Shown piece after piece: positions 1 to 11,342 of a DNA stretch of 64,000 nt. Where the stretch lies: the NCBI GenBank assembly GCA_019448385.1, contig JAGTXO010000002.1, positions 558,001 through 622,000 of the forward strand. Direction: 5' to 3'. This DNA comes from Diacronema lutheri. Lineage: Eukaryota > Haptophyta > Pavlovophyceae > Pavlovales > Pavlovaceae. Made by a program: the position numbers and the translations under genes. The notes below the pieces were generated by a model. It ran no database searches, was not told where the DNA came from, and was given only the letters and a program-made list of their open reading frames with translations. Every line of letters starts with the position of its first letter. The first letter of the stretch is position 1.

Positions 1-541
1 GCGGGCCGTGCGCGTCCACGCGAGGTGCACATGGTGCGAGTCGCAGCTCACGCCGACGACCTGCACGCCCTTCTTGGCAAACTCCTGCGCCTTGCTTGAG
101 AAGGACATGATCTCCGTCGGGCATACGAAGGTGAAGTCGAAAGGGTCTGCACGCACGCGCGACCCGGCCGCGCTCGCGCAAGTCGATCTGAGCTGCGCAG
201 GCGCGCTGCTTCGAGCCACAAGGGCTCGGCGTGAGGCCCGCGCGCCGTGGTGCGTCGCGAAAAGCACCGCGCAAGCCGGTGTGTGCGGCTGGCGTGCGCG
301 GCGGGAGCCGAAGCGCCGCCGCACGAGGCGCGAGCACGCGCAGCGCAACGGCGCGCGGGCGCGGCGCACAAAAGAAGAGCACCGTCCACTTGCCCGCGTC
401 GAGGTACTGCTTGAGCGAGACGGTCTCAAACTTGTCGCCGACGACGGCTGTCGCCGAAAAGTCGGGCGCGACGTCGCGCGGGCCGAGGAGGCCCGCGGCG
501 CCCAAGGGGGCCAGGCACACGAGCAACGCTGACGCGCGCAT
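1..541 (-). CDS. 2-Cys peroxiredoxin, 5' part (runs off the window)
   Basis: A thiol peroxidase that reduces H2O2 and organic hydroperoxides. Exon 1 is 541-370 and exon 2 is 146-1, continuing beyond the window; the intron 369-147 is GT-AG, phase 1. The join gives [17 protein letters not shown], the family's signature around the peroxidatic Cys, followed by [21 protein letters not shown]. The start is the only sensible ATG, 27 bp from the divergent ATG at 569. The first 18 residues ([18 protein letters not shown]) look like a signal peptide, so ER/secretory or, in an alga with complex plastids, plastid targeting is possible (inference). The resolving Cys lies outside the window, so the subclass rests on the peroxidatic motif only. 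Confidence 0.9.
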   Translation of the reverse strand, partial: MRASALLVCLAPLGAAGLLGPRDVAPDFSATAVVGDKFETVSLKQYLDAGKWTVLFFCAPRPRAVALRVLAPRAAALRLPPRTPAAHTGLRGAFRDAPRRAGLTPSPCGSKQRACAAQIDLRERGRVARACRPFRLHLRMPDGDHVLLKQGAGVCQEGRAGRRRELRLAPCAPRVDAHGP

Positions 542-568
542 GAGGTTTGGCGCGTCTGGACAAGCACG

Positions 569-1030
569 ATGGCGTCGCGGATTCGCGCGATGCGCGCGCT
601 TCGCGCGGTGCAGCCCATTCGGCGGTTGAGCACACCGGCCGGCGACGGTAAGGGCGAGCAGCCCGAGGTGACCTTCGCCATCGGCCGCATCATCAAGTTC
701 GGCTTCGTGCTCTCCACCGTGGGGCTCGTCGTCAGCTACGGATCGGTGATGGACCTCGGCGCCACACGGCACGCTCTCGTCCTCGCAAGCGCGCGCGACC
801 CCTTCTTCCAGACCACGGGCTCGAGACGCTTGCGCGCATACGCGAACAACCAGCGCAAGTGCACGGAGCTGGTGGACAATGGCGCCATCGAGCTCCTTTG
901 CGCGCACCTCGCCTCCGAGGACGACGTCGTCCGGCTCGAGGCAACCGAAACGATCAACGCGCTGTGCAGAGGGCCATGCGCAGAGCAGGCGCTCGCGCGA
1001 TACCAGCGAGCGTCAAGTGCGCCGCGCTGA
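569..1030 (+). CDS. small ARM-repeat-like protein with N-terminal membrane segment
   Basis: A 153-residue protein of unknown function. The N-terminus is basic and Ala/Arg-rich ([19 protein letters not shown]), compatible with a mitochondrial presequence. A hydrophobic stretch follows at about residues 38-56 ([18 protein letters not shown]). Residues about 90-140 resemble armadillo-type helices: [18 protein letters not shown], then [16 protein letters not shown]. The last ten or so residues are compositionally different and could be intron read-through, so the 3' end is less sure. It is divergent from the peroxiredoxin and convergent with TOP1, whose stop is 53 bp away. No specific family was recognised. 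Confidence 0.6.
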   Translation: MASRIRAMRALRAVQPIRRLSTPAGDGKGEQPEVTFAIGRIIKFGFVLSTVGLVVSYGSVMDLGATRHALVLASARDPFFQTTGSRRLRAYANNQRKCTELVDNGAIELLCAHLASEDDVVRLEATETINALCRGPCAEQALARYQRASSAPR

Positions 1031-1083
1031 CGGGCACGAGGGCAACGCGACGCTAGCCCAGGCTTCAGACCGCGCAATCGCGC

Positions 1084-4000
1084 CTAGAAGCGCCAGTCCG
1101 GCCCGCTGCTCATTGCCCACGTGAATTTTGAGAGGAGCGACTTGTTGAAGGGCTTCGTGATTGGCATGTCGTGCGCCTTGCACCACGCGACCGTGATGCG
1201 CGGGTCGTTGTAGTTGATCCGGCTGGTGCCGAGCGCGACATTCTTGAGCTCAATCTTTGTACGCTTGTCAGCTTCCATCTTCTCGAGCTGACGCGTCTTC
1301 GCCTCGATGCGCGCGCCGTTCCCGCCCTTCTTTGCCTCGCGGAGCTCGTCGCGCACCTTGTCTATTCTCTCCTCGATGCGCGCGAGCTGCGCGCGCACGC
1401 GAGCGGCGCGGCGCGCGTGCGAGCCGGGGTGAGCCGGCGCCGTGCCGAGCGCGCGGCGGTCAAGGTGGCGCAGCGCGCGACCGGGCGGCAGCGGCGACGC
1501 CGCGAGCTCACACGCGCCGCGCCGCGCCGCGCCGCGCCGGGCCGCACCTGCTCGTCGAAGTTTTTGGGAGCCGCGCGCTGGTGGTTGCACAGCTCGGCGA
1601 CCTCCTTGTTTGCGACGGAGTAGAAGTTGTGCAGCGCGGTCTCGCGGCCCTCCTTGGCGATCTGCTCGGCGGTCACCCGCTCGCTCGTCTCCGCAAGCAG
1701 CCGGTCGAGCGTGTACGACGCGTTGTACGTGCGGAAGACCTGCGCGGCGCGGCGCACGGCGGGCGCGGGGGCGAGCGCGCGCGTGACGGCGAGGCGCGCG
1801 CGCGTGCGGGCGCACCGCGGCGCGTGGCGTGCGCCGCGCTCGCCTTTGCGGTGAGGCCGTCCATGATCTCCTTGAAGTAGTCGTTGAGGTCCTGCGGCTT
1901 GATCTGGTCGAACAGGTTGTCCTGCGGCTCCTTCTTGCGGCAGAAGCTGCCGAGCAGTGTGTGCACGCCCTTCGCCACCTCGACCGTCTGGTGGAACTCG
2001 ATCGAGTCTTTGCCGAGGAAGCGGAGCTCGAGCTTGTTGTCCGCGTGCAGCGTCACGTGCTCGACGCGCAGCGAGCAGCAGCCCACCGTGTCCGCCTCCT
2101 CGTCGGTGTTCTTCTCGTTGCCCACGCGCAGCGCGAGCTGGTCGATCAGGTACACCGCCACCGAGCGCTGCTGCATCTTGAGCGCCGAATCCTTCATCCC
2201 CTTGTCGTAGTCGCGGCGCACGCGCTCGATGTGCTCCTTGAGCGTGCGCGCCTTGTTGTACTTGGCCATGTCGGACATGCCCTTCCACGCCGAGTTGGCC
2301 GCGAGCCAGACGCACTTGTCCTGCCCGTTGATCGAGTCCTTCCACTTGGCCAGCCACGTCACCGTGTTGTCGTGCACAATCGCGCCCCACTTGTGCTTGC
2401 GCCCGTCGGCCATGTCGGGCACGGGCGGCACGGCGACGCCCTTGCCGAGGTTGATCGTGATGTCCTCGGGCACGATCCGCTTTTTGACGCGCCCGCGCTT
2501 TGGGTGGTCGCCGCGCCCGCGGAAAAGGCCGGGCGGCTCGACGCGGAAGTTGCCCACCTTCTCCTTGCGCCCATCGATATTGGCGTAGAGGAAGGGCCCC
2601 TCCTGCAGCAGCTTCGCCGCGCGGTCCGCCTCCTTCTCCTCCCTGGACCGCTCCTTCCGCTTGGCGTCCTCCTCCTTCACGTGCGCGCCGATGCGCGAGA
2701 AGTCGCACTTTTCAAACTCGCGGACAGCCTTGCCCTCTGCCGTCTTGACAAGCAGCTTGCGCCAGTCCTCGAAGAAGTTCTCCTGGAACTTGGGGTCCTG
2801 CCCAAAGTCCGTGTCCTTCATCGCTGCGTACCATGTCGCGCACTCTTCCTGTTCGGCGCTCAGCGCAACGGGCGCGCCCGCGTACACGAGGGGCACGCGG
2901 TGTGGCTCGTAGTGCGGCGGGAAGAGCACGCCCGCGTGCTCGAGCGTGCGCCACTTGATCGCGCCCTTCTTCCAGTTGACGTCGTCCTTGTCCTGGAACC
3001 AGCTGCGCGGAAGCAAGACGCCCGAGCGAGCGCACGCAGCGGCGGTGCGGCATTCCCGGCGCGGCGGGTGAGTCCGGTGCGGCGCTGGCGGCCGGAAGCC
3101 GGAAGGGGCTGGAGCCCCGCGCGATCCCACGCGCGAGCTGCCAGGCGGGGGGTGCCGTGTGGGCCGAGCAGCTGGGTTGCGCGGCAGATGCGGATAGCCA
3201 TGCTTTCTCAGCGGCGCGCGCACGGGATATGGGGAGCGGTTGTGCGGGCGCAGACTAAGGGGGCCATGCGGGTGGAACGCGAGCGGCCCCCTACTCTCTG
3301 CCCCCAGGGCGCACCAGGTTGGCCCACTCAAAACGAGCGCGCACGGGCAGGCGGCCATCTCTCTGCCATGCGCGTAACGGGCGGCAGCCGTGGGGCTGAG
3401 GGGCGGTCCCCCCGCGCGAGGCGCGAGGGGACCTCGGCGCACCGCCCTGACTTGCGCATGGCGCCGTGCACCCACGCAGCGCGACGACCCTCCCCGCCCC
3501 GCACCGACGCGCGCGGCCGCAAGCGCGAACGCCGTGCAGTGGCGGGCGCGCTCGCCGCGCTCGCACCCGCCCCGCCCGTGCACATCCGCGCGCGCCGACA
3601 AGCTGTGCGGCGGCGCGCGCGACGCGTGCGCGTACGGTTCTGCCCCCTCGACGACGTTCTCGTCGTCGCCGTCGTCGTCATCGTCGTCGGCCTTGGCCGG
3701 CCTCCGCTTGGGCGAGGCCGCGCGCTTTCGCGGCGCGGCGGCGGCCTTTGCGCGCTTAGCAGCGAGCTTGGCCTTGTCGGGGCGCGCCGGCTGTGGCTTC
3801 TTGATGATGGGCTTGTCCTCCGACGAATCCGCCTCGGACTCGCTCCCGGAGCCATCGCTCGAGCCGTCCTCTCCGGACGACTCGTCCGAGCCGCTGCTGC
3901 TGCCGCTGCCGCTGCCGCTCTCGTCGTCGTCAGCGTCGTCGTCGGAGGGCTTGGCTTTGGGCTTGGGTGCGGGCTTCGCCGGCGGCTTGCTTGCCGTGGG

Positions 4001-4585
4001 CTTGGTGCCCGCCGCGCCTGTGGGCTTGACTGCCGCCACCTTCGCGGCCTTGGCGTCGGGCGGCGCGGTTGGCACGTCCGGCTCGCGCCGTTTGGCGTCA
4101 CCCGCGCCGCCGTTGGCCGCCTTGATCGGCTTCGCGGCCGACGGAGCGGGCAGCTTGGGCGCATCCCCAGGTGCCACCGCCTCAGACGGCCGCGGGCGCT
4201 TGAGCGCCGGCACGGCCGGCTTAGCTGCCGCGCCTGCAGCAGCCGTCTTTGGCGGCGCGATGACCGGCTTGCCGACGGGCGCGGACACCTTGGGCACCGG
4301 CGGCTTGGCTGGCGCAGACACGGGCGGGCGTATCGAAGCTTTACACGCGTCCACCCTCTTGGCGTCCTCACCGACCGCCAGCGCGGCCTTGGCCAGCGCA
4401 GGCTTGGCCGCCGCGCTGCCGTTCGGCTGACCACGCGCCACGGCGGCCGCGCCTGCGGCCGCCGGCTTGCTCGCCGGGTCGGCGGGCGCGACCGCACGCT
4501 GGTCGTTCGAAGCCTTGGGCGCAGCGGCGCGCTTGCTCAGCGGCACGTCCTCCTCGGACTCCGAGTCCTCCTTCACCACCGGCAT
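1084..4585 (-). CDS. TOP1: DNA topoisomerase I (type IB)
   Basis: Relaxes supercoils through a transient 3'-phosphotyrosine link. Exons are 4585-3636, 3002-1844, 1739-1548 and 1386-1084, giving 867 aa. The start MPVVKEDSESEEDVPL opens a long Lys/Ala/Pro and acidic Ser-rich nuclear N-terminal domain. Exon 2 carries the core: DVNWKKGAIKWRTLEHAG, EPPGLFRGRGDHPKRG, then DTVGCCSLRVEH. Exon 3 resumes VFRTYNASYTLD and ends in CNHQRAAPKNF. Exon 4 has the linker coiled coil and the catalytic Tyr (about residue 826) in SRINYNDPRITVAWC. Intron 1843-1740 is GC-AG (GCGAGC donor), fixed by the conserved junction TAK/VFRTYN; intron 3635-3003 is unusually long at 633 nt. All core motifs are intact. The human enzyme is about 765 aa. 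Confidence 0.96.
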
Positions 4586-4820
4586 GTGCGCCGTGCCGCC
4601 CGCTGCGTGCGCAGCGGGTCTGGCGCCTGTGGCGGAGTCCGGTGGCGACTGTCGATGTATTTGAACACGGGAATGGACTTTCGATTTGAGGAAGAAAATC
4701 GCACGGAGCGGACGGCACGGCGATCGCGAACACGGCGATCGGCTGCCGTCGCCGCGTGCCGTCCGCCCGCTTCCACGAAGCTCGCTTCGCTGACAGTCCA
4801 CGGTCGCGGCGACTGTCATT

Positions 4821-6972
4821 TCACTCGCATGCGTACTCGTCGCGTGATTGCAACGAGTCAAAGAGGACCCGATCCTGCTTGTTCCTTCTCAAGCGTTTGA
4901 CGCGTGTCGAGCCGCTGCCGTTGTCTGGCGGCGGGGGTACAAACGTCCTGTGCTTGGTGCCGTAGTAGTGTTGCACGAATTCGGCGGTTGAGCGGCCGCT
5001 GCAGCACGATGGCACGGTCGGCGCGGCGGCGTGGGCAGAACAAAGCGGTTGTAAGCGCGCGCAGCGGCCGCTTTCGGTGAGGCCGTGCGCCCGTGCGAGC
5101 GCCGCGCGGCGCGCGATCGGCATGCGCACCGCATAAGGCGGCGGAACTGGGCAAAGTTCTTGCCATACTGTCGCAAGCACTGCTGGAAGAGCTACGCAAA
5201 ATGGGGGGGGGGGGGGAGCAGGCGAGCGCACGGAACAAAAAGGGTGGCCGCGCGCATGCATGTCAGCCCGCGCGCAGGAAAGCGCGCCATGCGCACGGCG
5301 CGCGAGAGCGCACGGCTGCGCGCACCTGGTTCTCGTCCTGCGACCAAGGCCGCGCTGAGCCGTGCGGGCGGGCCGCCGCCGCAACGGGCAGTGCCGCAGC
5401 GAGCCTCGCATCGTCATAAGCACTCGCGTGGATCAGCCGCAGCGCCTGCTCGACAGAGCCGCCGATCTGCGCGCAGCTGGCTTGGCACGCTGCCAGCGCA
5501 CCATCAAGAGCCACGGCAGCGTCGGGCTCATTCAAGTTGCAGCTCGGCATGGGCTCGACCGTGTTGTCCGCGGTCTGCGCCGACGACGTCGGCGCAACCG
5601 TTTCCTTGGCAGACGAGCTGGCAACGGTGTCGCCCCCGACGACGTGCGTGCGGCGCGCTCTACCGTCCGCCTCCACCGCGGCAAGCAGCTTGGCGCCGCT
5701 CTCCCGTGCCTCGCCCTCGACCGCTGGCGCGCTCGCGAACGCGTGCGCGCTCCACTGCAGCGTGGCGCCATCAACGATGGCGTCACGCGCACGAGGCGCC
5801 AGCGCCAGCGTACCGTCGGGCACGGCTGCTTGGTAGCGCGGGCCAACGCGCGAGCAGTGGACCGGCTGCACGCCGCGCGTGAGTCGTCCCCTTTCGAGCA
5901 TGTGCTTGACAAGCTCATCGCGCGTCATCTGGTCCACTGCCTCTGTGTTGAGGATTTGTCGCAAAAAGACGCGTAGATCGTTGTCGCGCCAGTAGTGCAG
6001 ATAGCGGGCAGGCCCAAGGGGCAGCGCCGGCTCTTTCCGCGGCGAGAGGCAGCCGCCCACAAAGACGCTGCCGTGCGGAGTCGACGGGAGCGGCGGCGTC
6101 GCCTCCGCCTCGACCGCGAGCTCGGCGTCGACGCTCACCTCGAGCACCTCGCCGCGGCGCTGGACCCCGCTTGGCCTCGCCCACAGCCTGCTCGCGCACT
6201 CGCGGCAGTACCACGGCCCAAGCGGCTCCTCGTGCGCCTCGAGGTGGACGCAGCAAAGGTGAAAGGCCGCTGGGCAGCCGTCGCAGCAGATCAAGTTGCC
6301 AGACGAGCCGCACACGTCGCACCAGTCGCGGTTGAAGTCGTACTGCTGAAGCGGTGGCGTTAGGCCGGACGGCGGGCGCTTCTTCGGCGGCGTAAGAACG
6401 GCGTCGCCGCACCTTTCGGGCGAGCAGATCCCGTACGTCGTCTGTGCGCGCGGCACGCCGTGGCGCACGAAGGCGTCGAACAGGTCGCGGCTCGCACGCG
6501 AACGCTCGACGCAGTGCGCCACGACGCAGATGCCCCCTTGCCAAACGCCATCCGTGTGCCGCGCGTTGCCGCGCAGGTCGATCGAGGTCTGACACCCGCG
6601 GCCGTCCGGCTTGCCGCGCGCCCAAAGCCCCTGATACGACGTGCCCGAGCGGTCGCAGACGAGGCCGCCGACGCCGTCGCACACGCCGTTGTGCAGGCGC
6701 CCAGTATAGCGCAACGTGCGGTCGGCGGACGTGAGGACCCCGACGCCGTTCGGTGTGCCGGCGAGCCACTCGCCATCATACGCGCACCCATCCGGCGCAA
6801 CGTACGCCCCGCGGCCGTGAGGCTTTCGCGCCAGCCACTCGCCCTCGTACCGCGCGCCGCTCGGCCAGACAAACGCGCCGCGATCGTCCGGCACCGCGCT
6901 CGCCGGCGAGTACACCTCGAGGCGGAGGACAGGCGGCGTGGGGAGCATGTATACCGTCGTTAAGGACGTCAT
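4821..6972 (-). CDS. MORN-repeat, PHD-finger and SANT chromatin protein
   Basis: Probable nuclear chromatin-associated protein, 628 aa. Exons are 6972-5326, 5191-5130 and 4998-4821. Four MORN units lie at about residues 37-140 (ARYEGEWLARKPHGRGAY, then CAYDGEW, RYTGRLHNG and SYQGLWARGKPDGRG). A C4HC3 PHD finger follows (CDVCGSSGNLICCDGC, FHLCC, WYCREC). A C-terminal helix like the end of ELM2 (SVEQALRLIHASAYDDA) precedes a SANT domain assembled from three exons: RPWSQDENQ, LFQQCLRQYGKNFAQFRRLM, then STAEFVQHYYGTKH. The phases fit exactly, and a C14 run sits in the pyrimidine tract of the first intron. ELM2-SANT and PHD modules are known from histone deacetylase complexes; the MORN repeats are the odd part. 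An upstream non-ATG extension was rejected. Confidence 0.82.
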
Positions 6973-7175
6973 CGCCCGCCGCCCCTCGCCTCCCGTGCGT
7001 GCGGCGCGAGGCGCCGGGCTCGCTCTGGGGCCACGAAGAGGGCGTCGCAAGTTTAACTTTTTAGTTTTTAACGCTCGCGAGTTGAGGAAAAAGCGGGCGG
7101 GGGGCGGCCGTCCTTTTTTTTCGTCCCTTTTGCTCATGGGTTTTTCGGGCTCTGCTTGATTTCGATTTGTCGAGG

Positions 7176-10100
7176 ATGGAGCCGGGCGCGAAGCGCGCGC
7201 GTGTGGAGGAGCGTCCGCTCTGGGGTCCGGACGACCTGTTCGAGGTGGAGGCGATCGTCGGCTGCCGGCTGCTAACCGGAGCGGACGGCCGCGTACGCGA
7301 GCTCGCGGGTGTGCGCTGGGCTGGCTGGCCCAAGATCACGTGGGAGCCGTGGGCAGAGCTCGCGCTCACCGCGTCATCCGTGCTGCACGAGTACCACGCG
7401 GCGAACACCGCGCGTGCGCGCGCGCTCGCGGACGAGGGCGCGGAGCCGGCGCGCGTGCTCGAAGAGCCCGACGAACCCGCACGCGCGCACGCGCGCGACG
7501 CGCGCGTCGTGGACGGCGCGTGGCCGGCAGGCGCGGGCGCGCCGCGCGCGTGCGCGCGCAAGGCTTCGCTGGCGCTGGTGGGCGGAGGGAGCGGCGGGGT
7601 GCTCGCCGGCGCCGCGGCCATGTGTGCTTATTGCGGTGCCATCCGCCCGGACCCGCGCGATGACGACGGTGAGCGCGCGCCGTGCGCGAACAAGCTGTGC
7701 TCGACCGCATGGGCGGCGCAGGGCGCGCGGCTCGGCGGCCGGATCGTGCGGGTGCTCACGAGCGAAGTGCGCGGGACGTGGGCATGGGGCAAGGTGCTCG
7801 GCCTGACGCCACCCCCACGCGACGAGCTGAACGCCGACCCTCGTGGCGCGCGCGCGCCGTGGCTCGCGATCGAGCTGCACGGCGGCGCGGACGGCGCGAG
7901 CCGCGGGGTCGTGATTGTGCGGCTGCCGAGCCGGCGCGTGCAGCTGCTCGCCGCCGCGGGTGGCGGCGACGCTCCGACCACACCGGCAACGCACGTCGCC
8001 GCCGTGCTGCAGCACGTGCACAGCGGGCGCGTCTCCGTCCGCTTCTCCAACGCCGTGCGCTGGCGGCCTGAGTGCTGGCGGTTCCTTGACTTTGCGACCG
8101 CCCATGGCGGCGCGCACGACCTCGAGCTCGAGCGGCAGCGCCTCGAGTGGGAGTGGGCGCCGATTGCGCGCGCACGCGAGGCGCGCGCCGCCGCGCAGCC
8201 TGAGCTTCGCGCGCGCGCCATTCCGCCGCCGCCGGGCGCACTCGTCGAAGGGCGGTTCGCACGGCCCGCCGCGCGCGACGGTGACGTCGGCGCCGACGGC
8301 GCGCGCGCGCCCGGCGAACTGCTCGCCGCGTGGGCCTACATGCTGTCGGTGCTCGCGCCGAGCTTGCGCGCCCTGCTTGCCGAAGAGCACGGCGCCACGC
8401 ACGGCGCACCTGCCTGCGCCGACGTGGTCGAGCCAGACGCATGGCGCGACGCGCCGGTCGCCCTCCCCGCTTCGGGCACGCGTCTTTTGTGTAACGTCTG
8501 CTGCACGACCATCTTTGAATGCCACCTCGCGTGCGAGTGCGGCTACGACGTGTGCCTCGCATGCTTCCGCGCGCACGAGCGTGCGCACGTCGCGCGCGCG
8601 CAGGCGCCGGCGGCAGCGCCGGCGGCGAGCGATGCGAGCAGGGCGAGCGACGCGCAGAAGCGGCCCGCGGCGGACGCGCCGGCCGCGCCGCTCGCCGGCA
8701 CGGACACGTCGTCGCCGTCTGCCGCGGTGCCGCATGCGTGCGGGCCGAGGCGGCCAGGCCAACCGCCCGCGCAGCCGCTGCCGCCCGCGGGCAATGCGTG
8801 TGCGCTTGGCGCGGGCGAGCCGCAGCCGCAGCCGTGCGGATCGCCCCTCGCGTGCACTGCGCCGGGCACGCGGGCGTGCGGCGCAACCGACGGCGCGTGC
8901 GGCGCGGCGGCCGCGCTGCCTAGCGCGCTCGCGAATGGGGACGCGCAGAGCGGCGCCGCTGCACCCGCGGCCGACGATCACGATATCGCGCTCAGCGCGC
9001 GCGGCTCGCGCGATGAGCGGGCCGATGGCCGCGCAGGGTCTCTCAACGCACCGAACGGCGCGGCCGACGGCGCGCGCGCTGACAGCAGCGGGCGTGGCGA
9101 GAGTTGTGCCGCCGGCGCGGAGCGCCACGCGCCGCCACGCGCAATCGGCGCTGTTCCCGCTGTGGTGGCGTGCGGCGTCGAGAGCGCAACGCAGCGCGCG
9201 CCGCGTCACGGCACATTTGACCCCCAGCATGGCGCCGAGGGCGGCATGCCCATACCCGCGAGTGCATCGTCCCTCGCGCGCGTAAGCGGCACGGCGTGCC
9301 ACGCGTGCCGCGGGTCGGCGAAGCGCGCGCACACGTGCGAACTCGATTTTGCGGGTCCGGCCTGCGGAAGCGGCATATGCCCGGACCACGTGCATGTCTT
9401 GCGCCCGCGCAGGTGCGCGCACACACACCGTCCGCGCGCGCCCATTTCCTGCGCGTCGGAGGGAGCGCGATGGCGGTGAGCCGCGTGCGCGCCGCGCTCG
9501 CCCTGCGTTGCCGCGCCCGCGCCTGTCGACACACCCGCAGGCGAACGGTAGCCGGTTCCGTAGCGCAGCTCGAGCGCGGGGTGCGCGCGTTCCTCGATGC
9601 ACCCACGCTGCTCCATGCGCACGGCCGCGCGCTCTTTGGCGTGGATGAGCCGAGCGCGGTGGGAGCGCCCGCCGCCGACGGGCTGAGCGCGCAGACCAGC
9701 GCAGAGCGCAAGCAGGGCGCATCGCGCCGCGCCGCGCCGGCCGGCACCACGCGCGTCTCCCGCGCACGCGCCGCCGATCTGGCGGCGGCGCCGGACGGCG
9801 CGCGCGCGGGAGTGGCGTCGGCGCCGATGCCCGCCCCAACGAGCGCCGCGGCCGCGCCGCCCGACGCTCCGCGCGGCACCAGCCCGCTCGGGCAGCCTAT
9901 CCACGCCGAGCGTGCCGCTCCGCCGGGCCGCGCAGTCACGCGGCTGGGCGGATTCACCGCGCGCGGGCCATGCGCGAGGGACGCGCCGGTTGCCAATTTT
10001 GCGCGGCACTGGCGGCGCGGCGAGCCGCTCGTCGTGACAGGCGGCATGCGCAGGCTGCAGCTCGAGTGGACGCCGCAGGCGTTCCTCGCAAGGTTTGGCT

Positions 10101-11238
10101 CGGAGAACGTGCAGGTGCGCCAGTCGTGACGCGCGCGCGCGCCGCGTGTGCACGCGCGCGCCTGCGCGGCGTTCCTTCTTCTCGCGCGACGCGCGCTGAA
10201 CCCGGCGAAGCGGCGCGCCGTGCTCGCGTGCGCGCGCGCCCGCACCGCGATGCGTGCGCGCAGATGATTGACTGCTGCGAGCAGGGCTGCGCCGTCAGCT
10301 CGCTCACGCTGTGCCACTTCTTCCGCTCGTACCTCTACGCGAGCTGCCGGCCAAAGGTGCGCGGCACGGAGCGCGCGCAGATGCTCAAACTGAAGGATTG
10401 GCCGCACGGCGCAGACTTCCGCGAGAAGCTGCCCGACCTGCACGCCGATCTGATGGGCGCGCTGCCGTTCAAGCAGTACGCGCACGCGCACGGCGCGCTC
10501 AACCTCGCACGCTTCCTGCCCGTCGAGCTGCTCCCACCCGACCTCGGCCCCAAGCTCTACTGCGCCGTTGGCAGGCGGAAGTTGTGGCGCGCGGGCGACT
10601 ACGTCAAGGGCGGGTATACGTGCCTGCATTGCGATGTGGCCGACGCGTACAACTTGCTCGTGCACGAGTGGAACCCGCCGGATGACGCGGGGGACGCTCC
10701 TCCGCCCCGCGGCGCGCCTGCCGACCCGGACCTGTGGGACGCGGAGCTCGGCTCGCTCGCGGGCGCGGCGGGCGCGGTCTGGGACATCTGGAGGTACGAA
10801 GACTCGCGCGCGATCTGCGCCTACCTCACCGAGCGCGCGGCGCGCCTCGGGCTGCCGGCGTGCGCGCACCCGATTCACGACCAGTCGTGCTACCTTGACG
10901 AGGCCATGCGCCGCGAGCTGCGCGACGAGCACGGCGTCGTCGGCTGGCACTTCATCCAGCGGCAGGGCGAGTATGTCTTCATCCCGGCTGGCTGCTGCCA
11001 CCAAGTGCGCAACCTGAGCTGCTGCATCAAGGTGGCGATGGACTTTGTCTCGCCTGAGAACGTGCACCGCTGCCTCGACCTCGCCGAGCAATTCCGTAGG
11101 CTGCCGGACGGGCATGCGGTCAAGGAGGACAAGCTGCAGCCCAAGCTGATGCTCCGCCACGCGCTCGAGCACGCGCTCGGCCACCTCGAGGCGGCGCTCG
11201 CGCAAGGTACGGGCGGTGTGCACGGCACAGGCGGCTGA
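7176..11238 (+). CDS. chromodomain-containing KDM3-type JmjC histone demethylase
   Basis: Fe(II)/2-oxoglutarate oxygenase; by family it acts on H3K9me1/2. Exons are 7176-9412, 9541-10114 and 10264-11238 (1261 aa). An N-terminal chromodomain lies at about residues 20-75 (LFEVEAIVGCRLL, VRWAGWPKITWEPWAEL). A KDM3-type zinc finger follows (CNVCCTTIFECHLACECGYD), then long Ala/Arg low-complexity sequence. The catalytic part begins FARHWRRGEPLVVTGGM and continues MLKLKDWPHGADFREKLPD, LPPDLGPKLYCA, LHCDVADAYN (Fe-binding H-x-D), HPIHDQSCYLDEAMR and CCHQVRNLSCCIKVAMDFVSPE (distal His). All three iron ligands are present. The intron 10115-10263 is firm; 9413-9540 is inferred from phase and splice signals only. 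Its ATG lies 203 bp from the divergent MORN-PHD-SANT gene. Confidence 0.88.
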
Positions 11239-11342
11239 GTGCGGATTTCGTTTGCGTCGTGTTGTTTGCCATGCCCCTAGCCTCTTTGCTCTTCACGGGC
11301 TTCACAGACGTGTCGCCCTGATTCTGGCGGGCAACAGAGTCG

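Noticed and set aside
4586-4861. Upstream extension of TOP1 to a start near 4861
   Set aside because: The extension has no conserved sequence, and the ATG at 4585 opens an acidic Ser-rich N-terminus typical of the enzyme.
1829-4900. Long plus-strand open frame of over 1000 codons opposite TOP1
   Set aside because: It is a shadow caused by high GC at third positions. The minus strand carries full topoisomerase motifs, and the plus frame starts and ends without homology.
6973-7137. Upstream start of the MORN-PHD-SANT gene at 7137
   Set aside because: It would add 55 Lys/Arg-rich residues encoded over T-rich promoter-like sequence close to the divergent gene's start. The ATG at 6972 directly precedes the plausible N-terminus.
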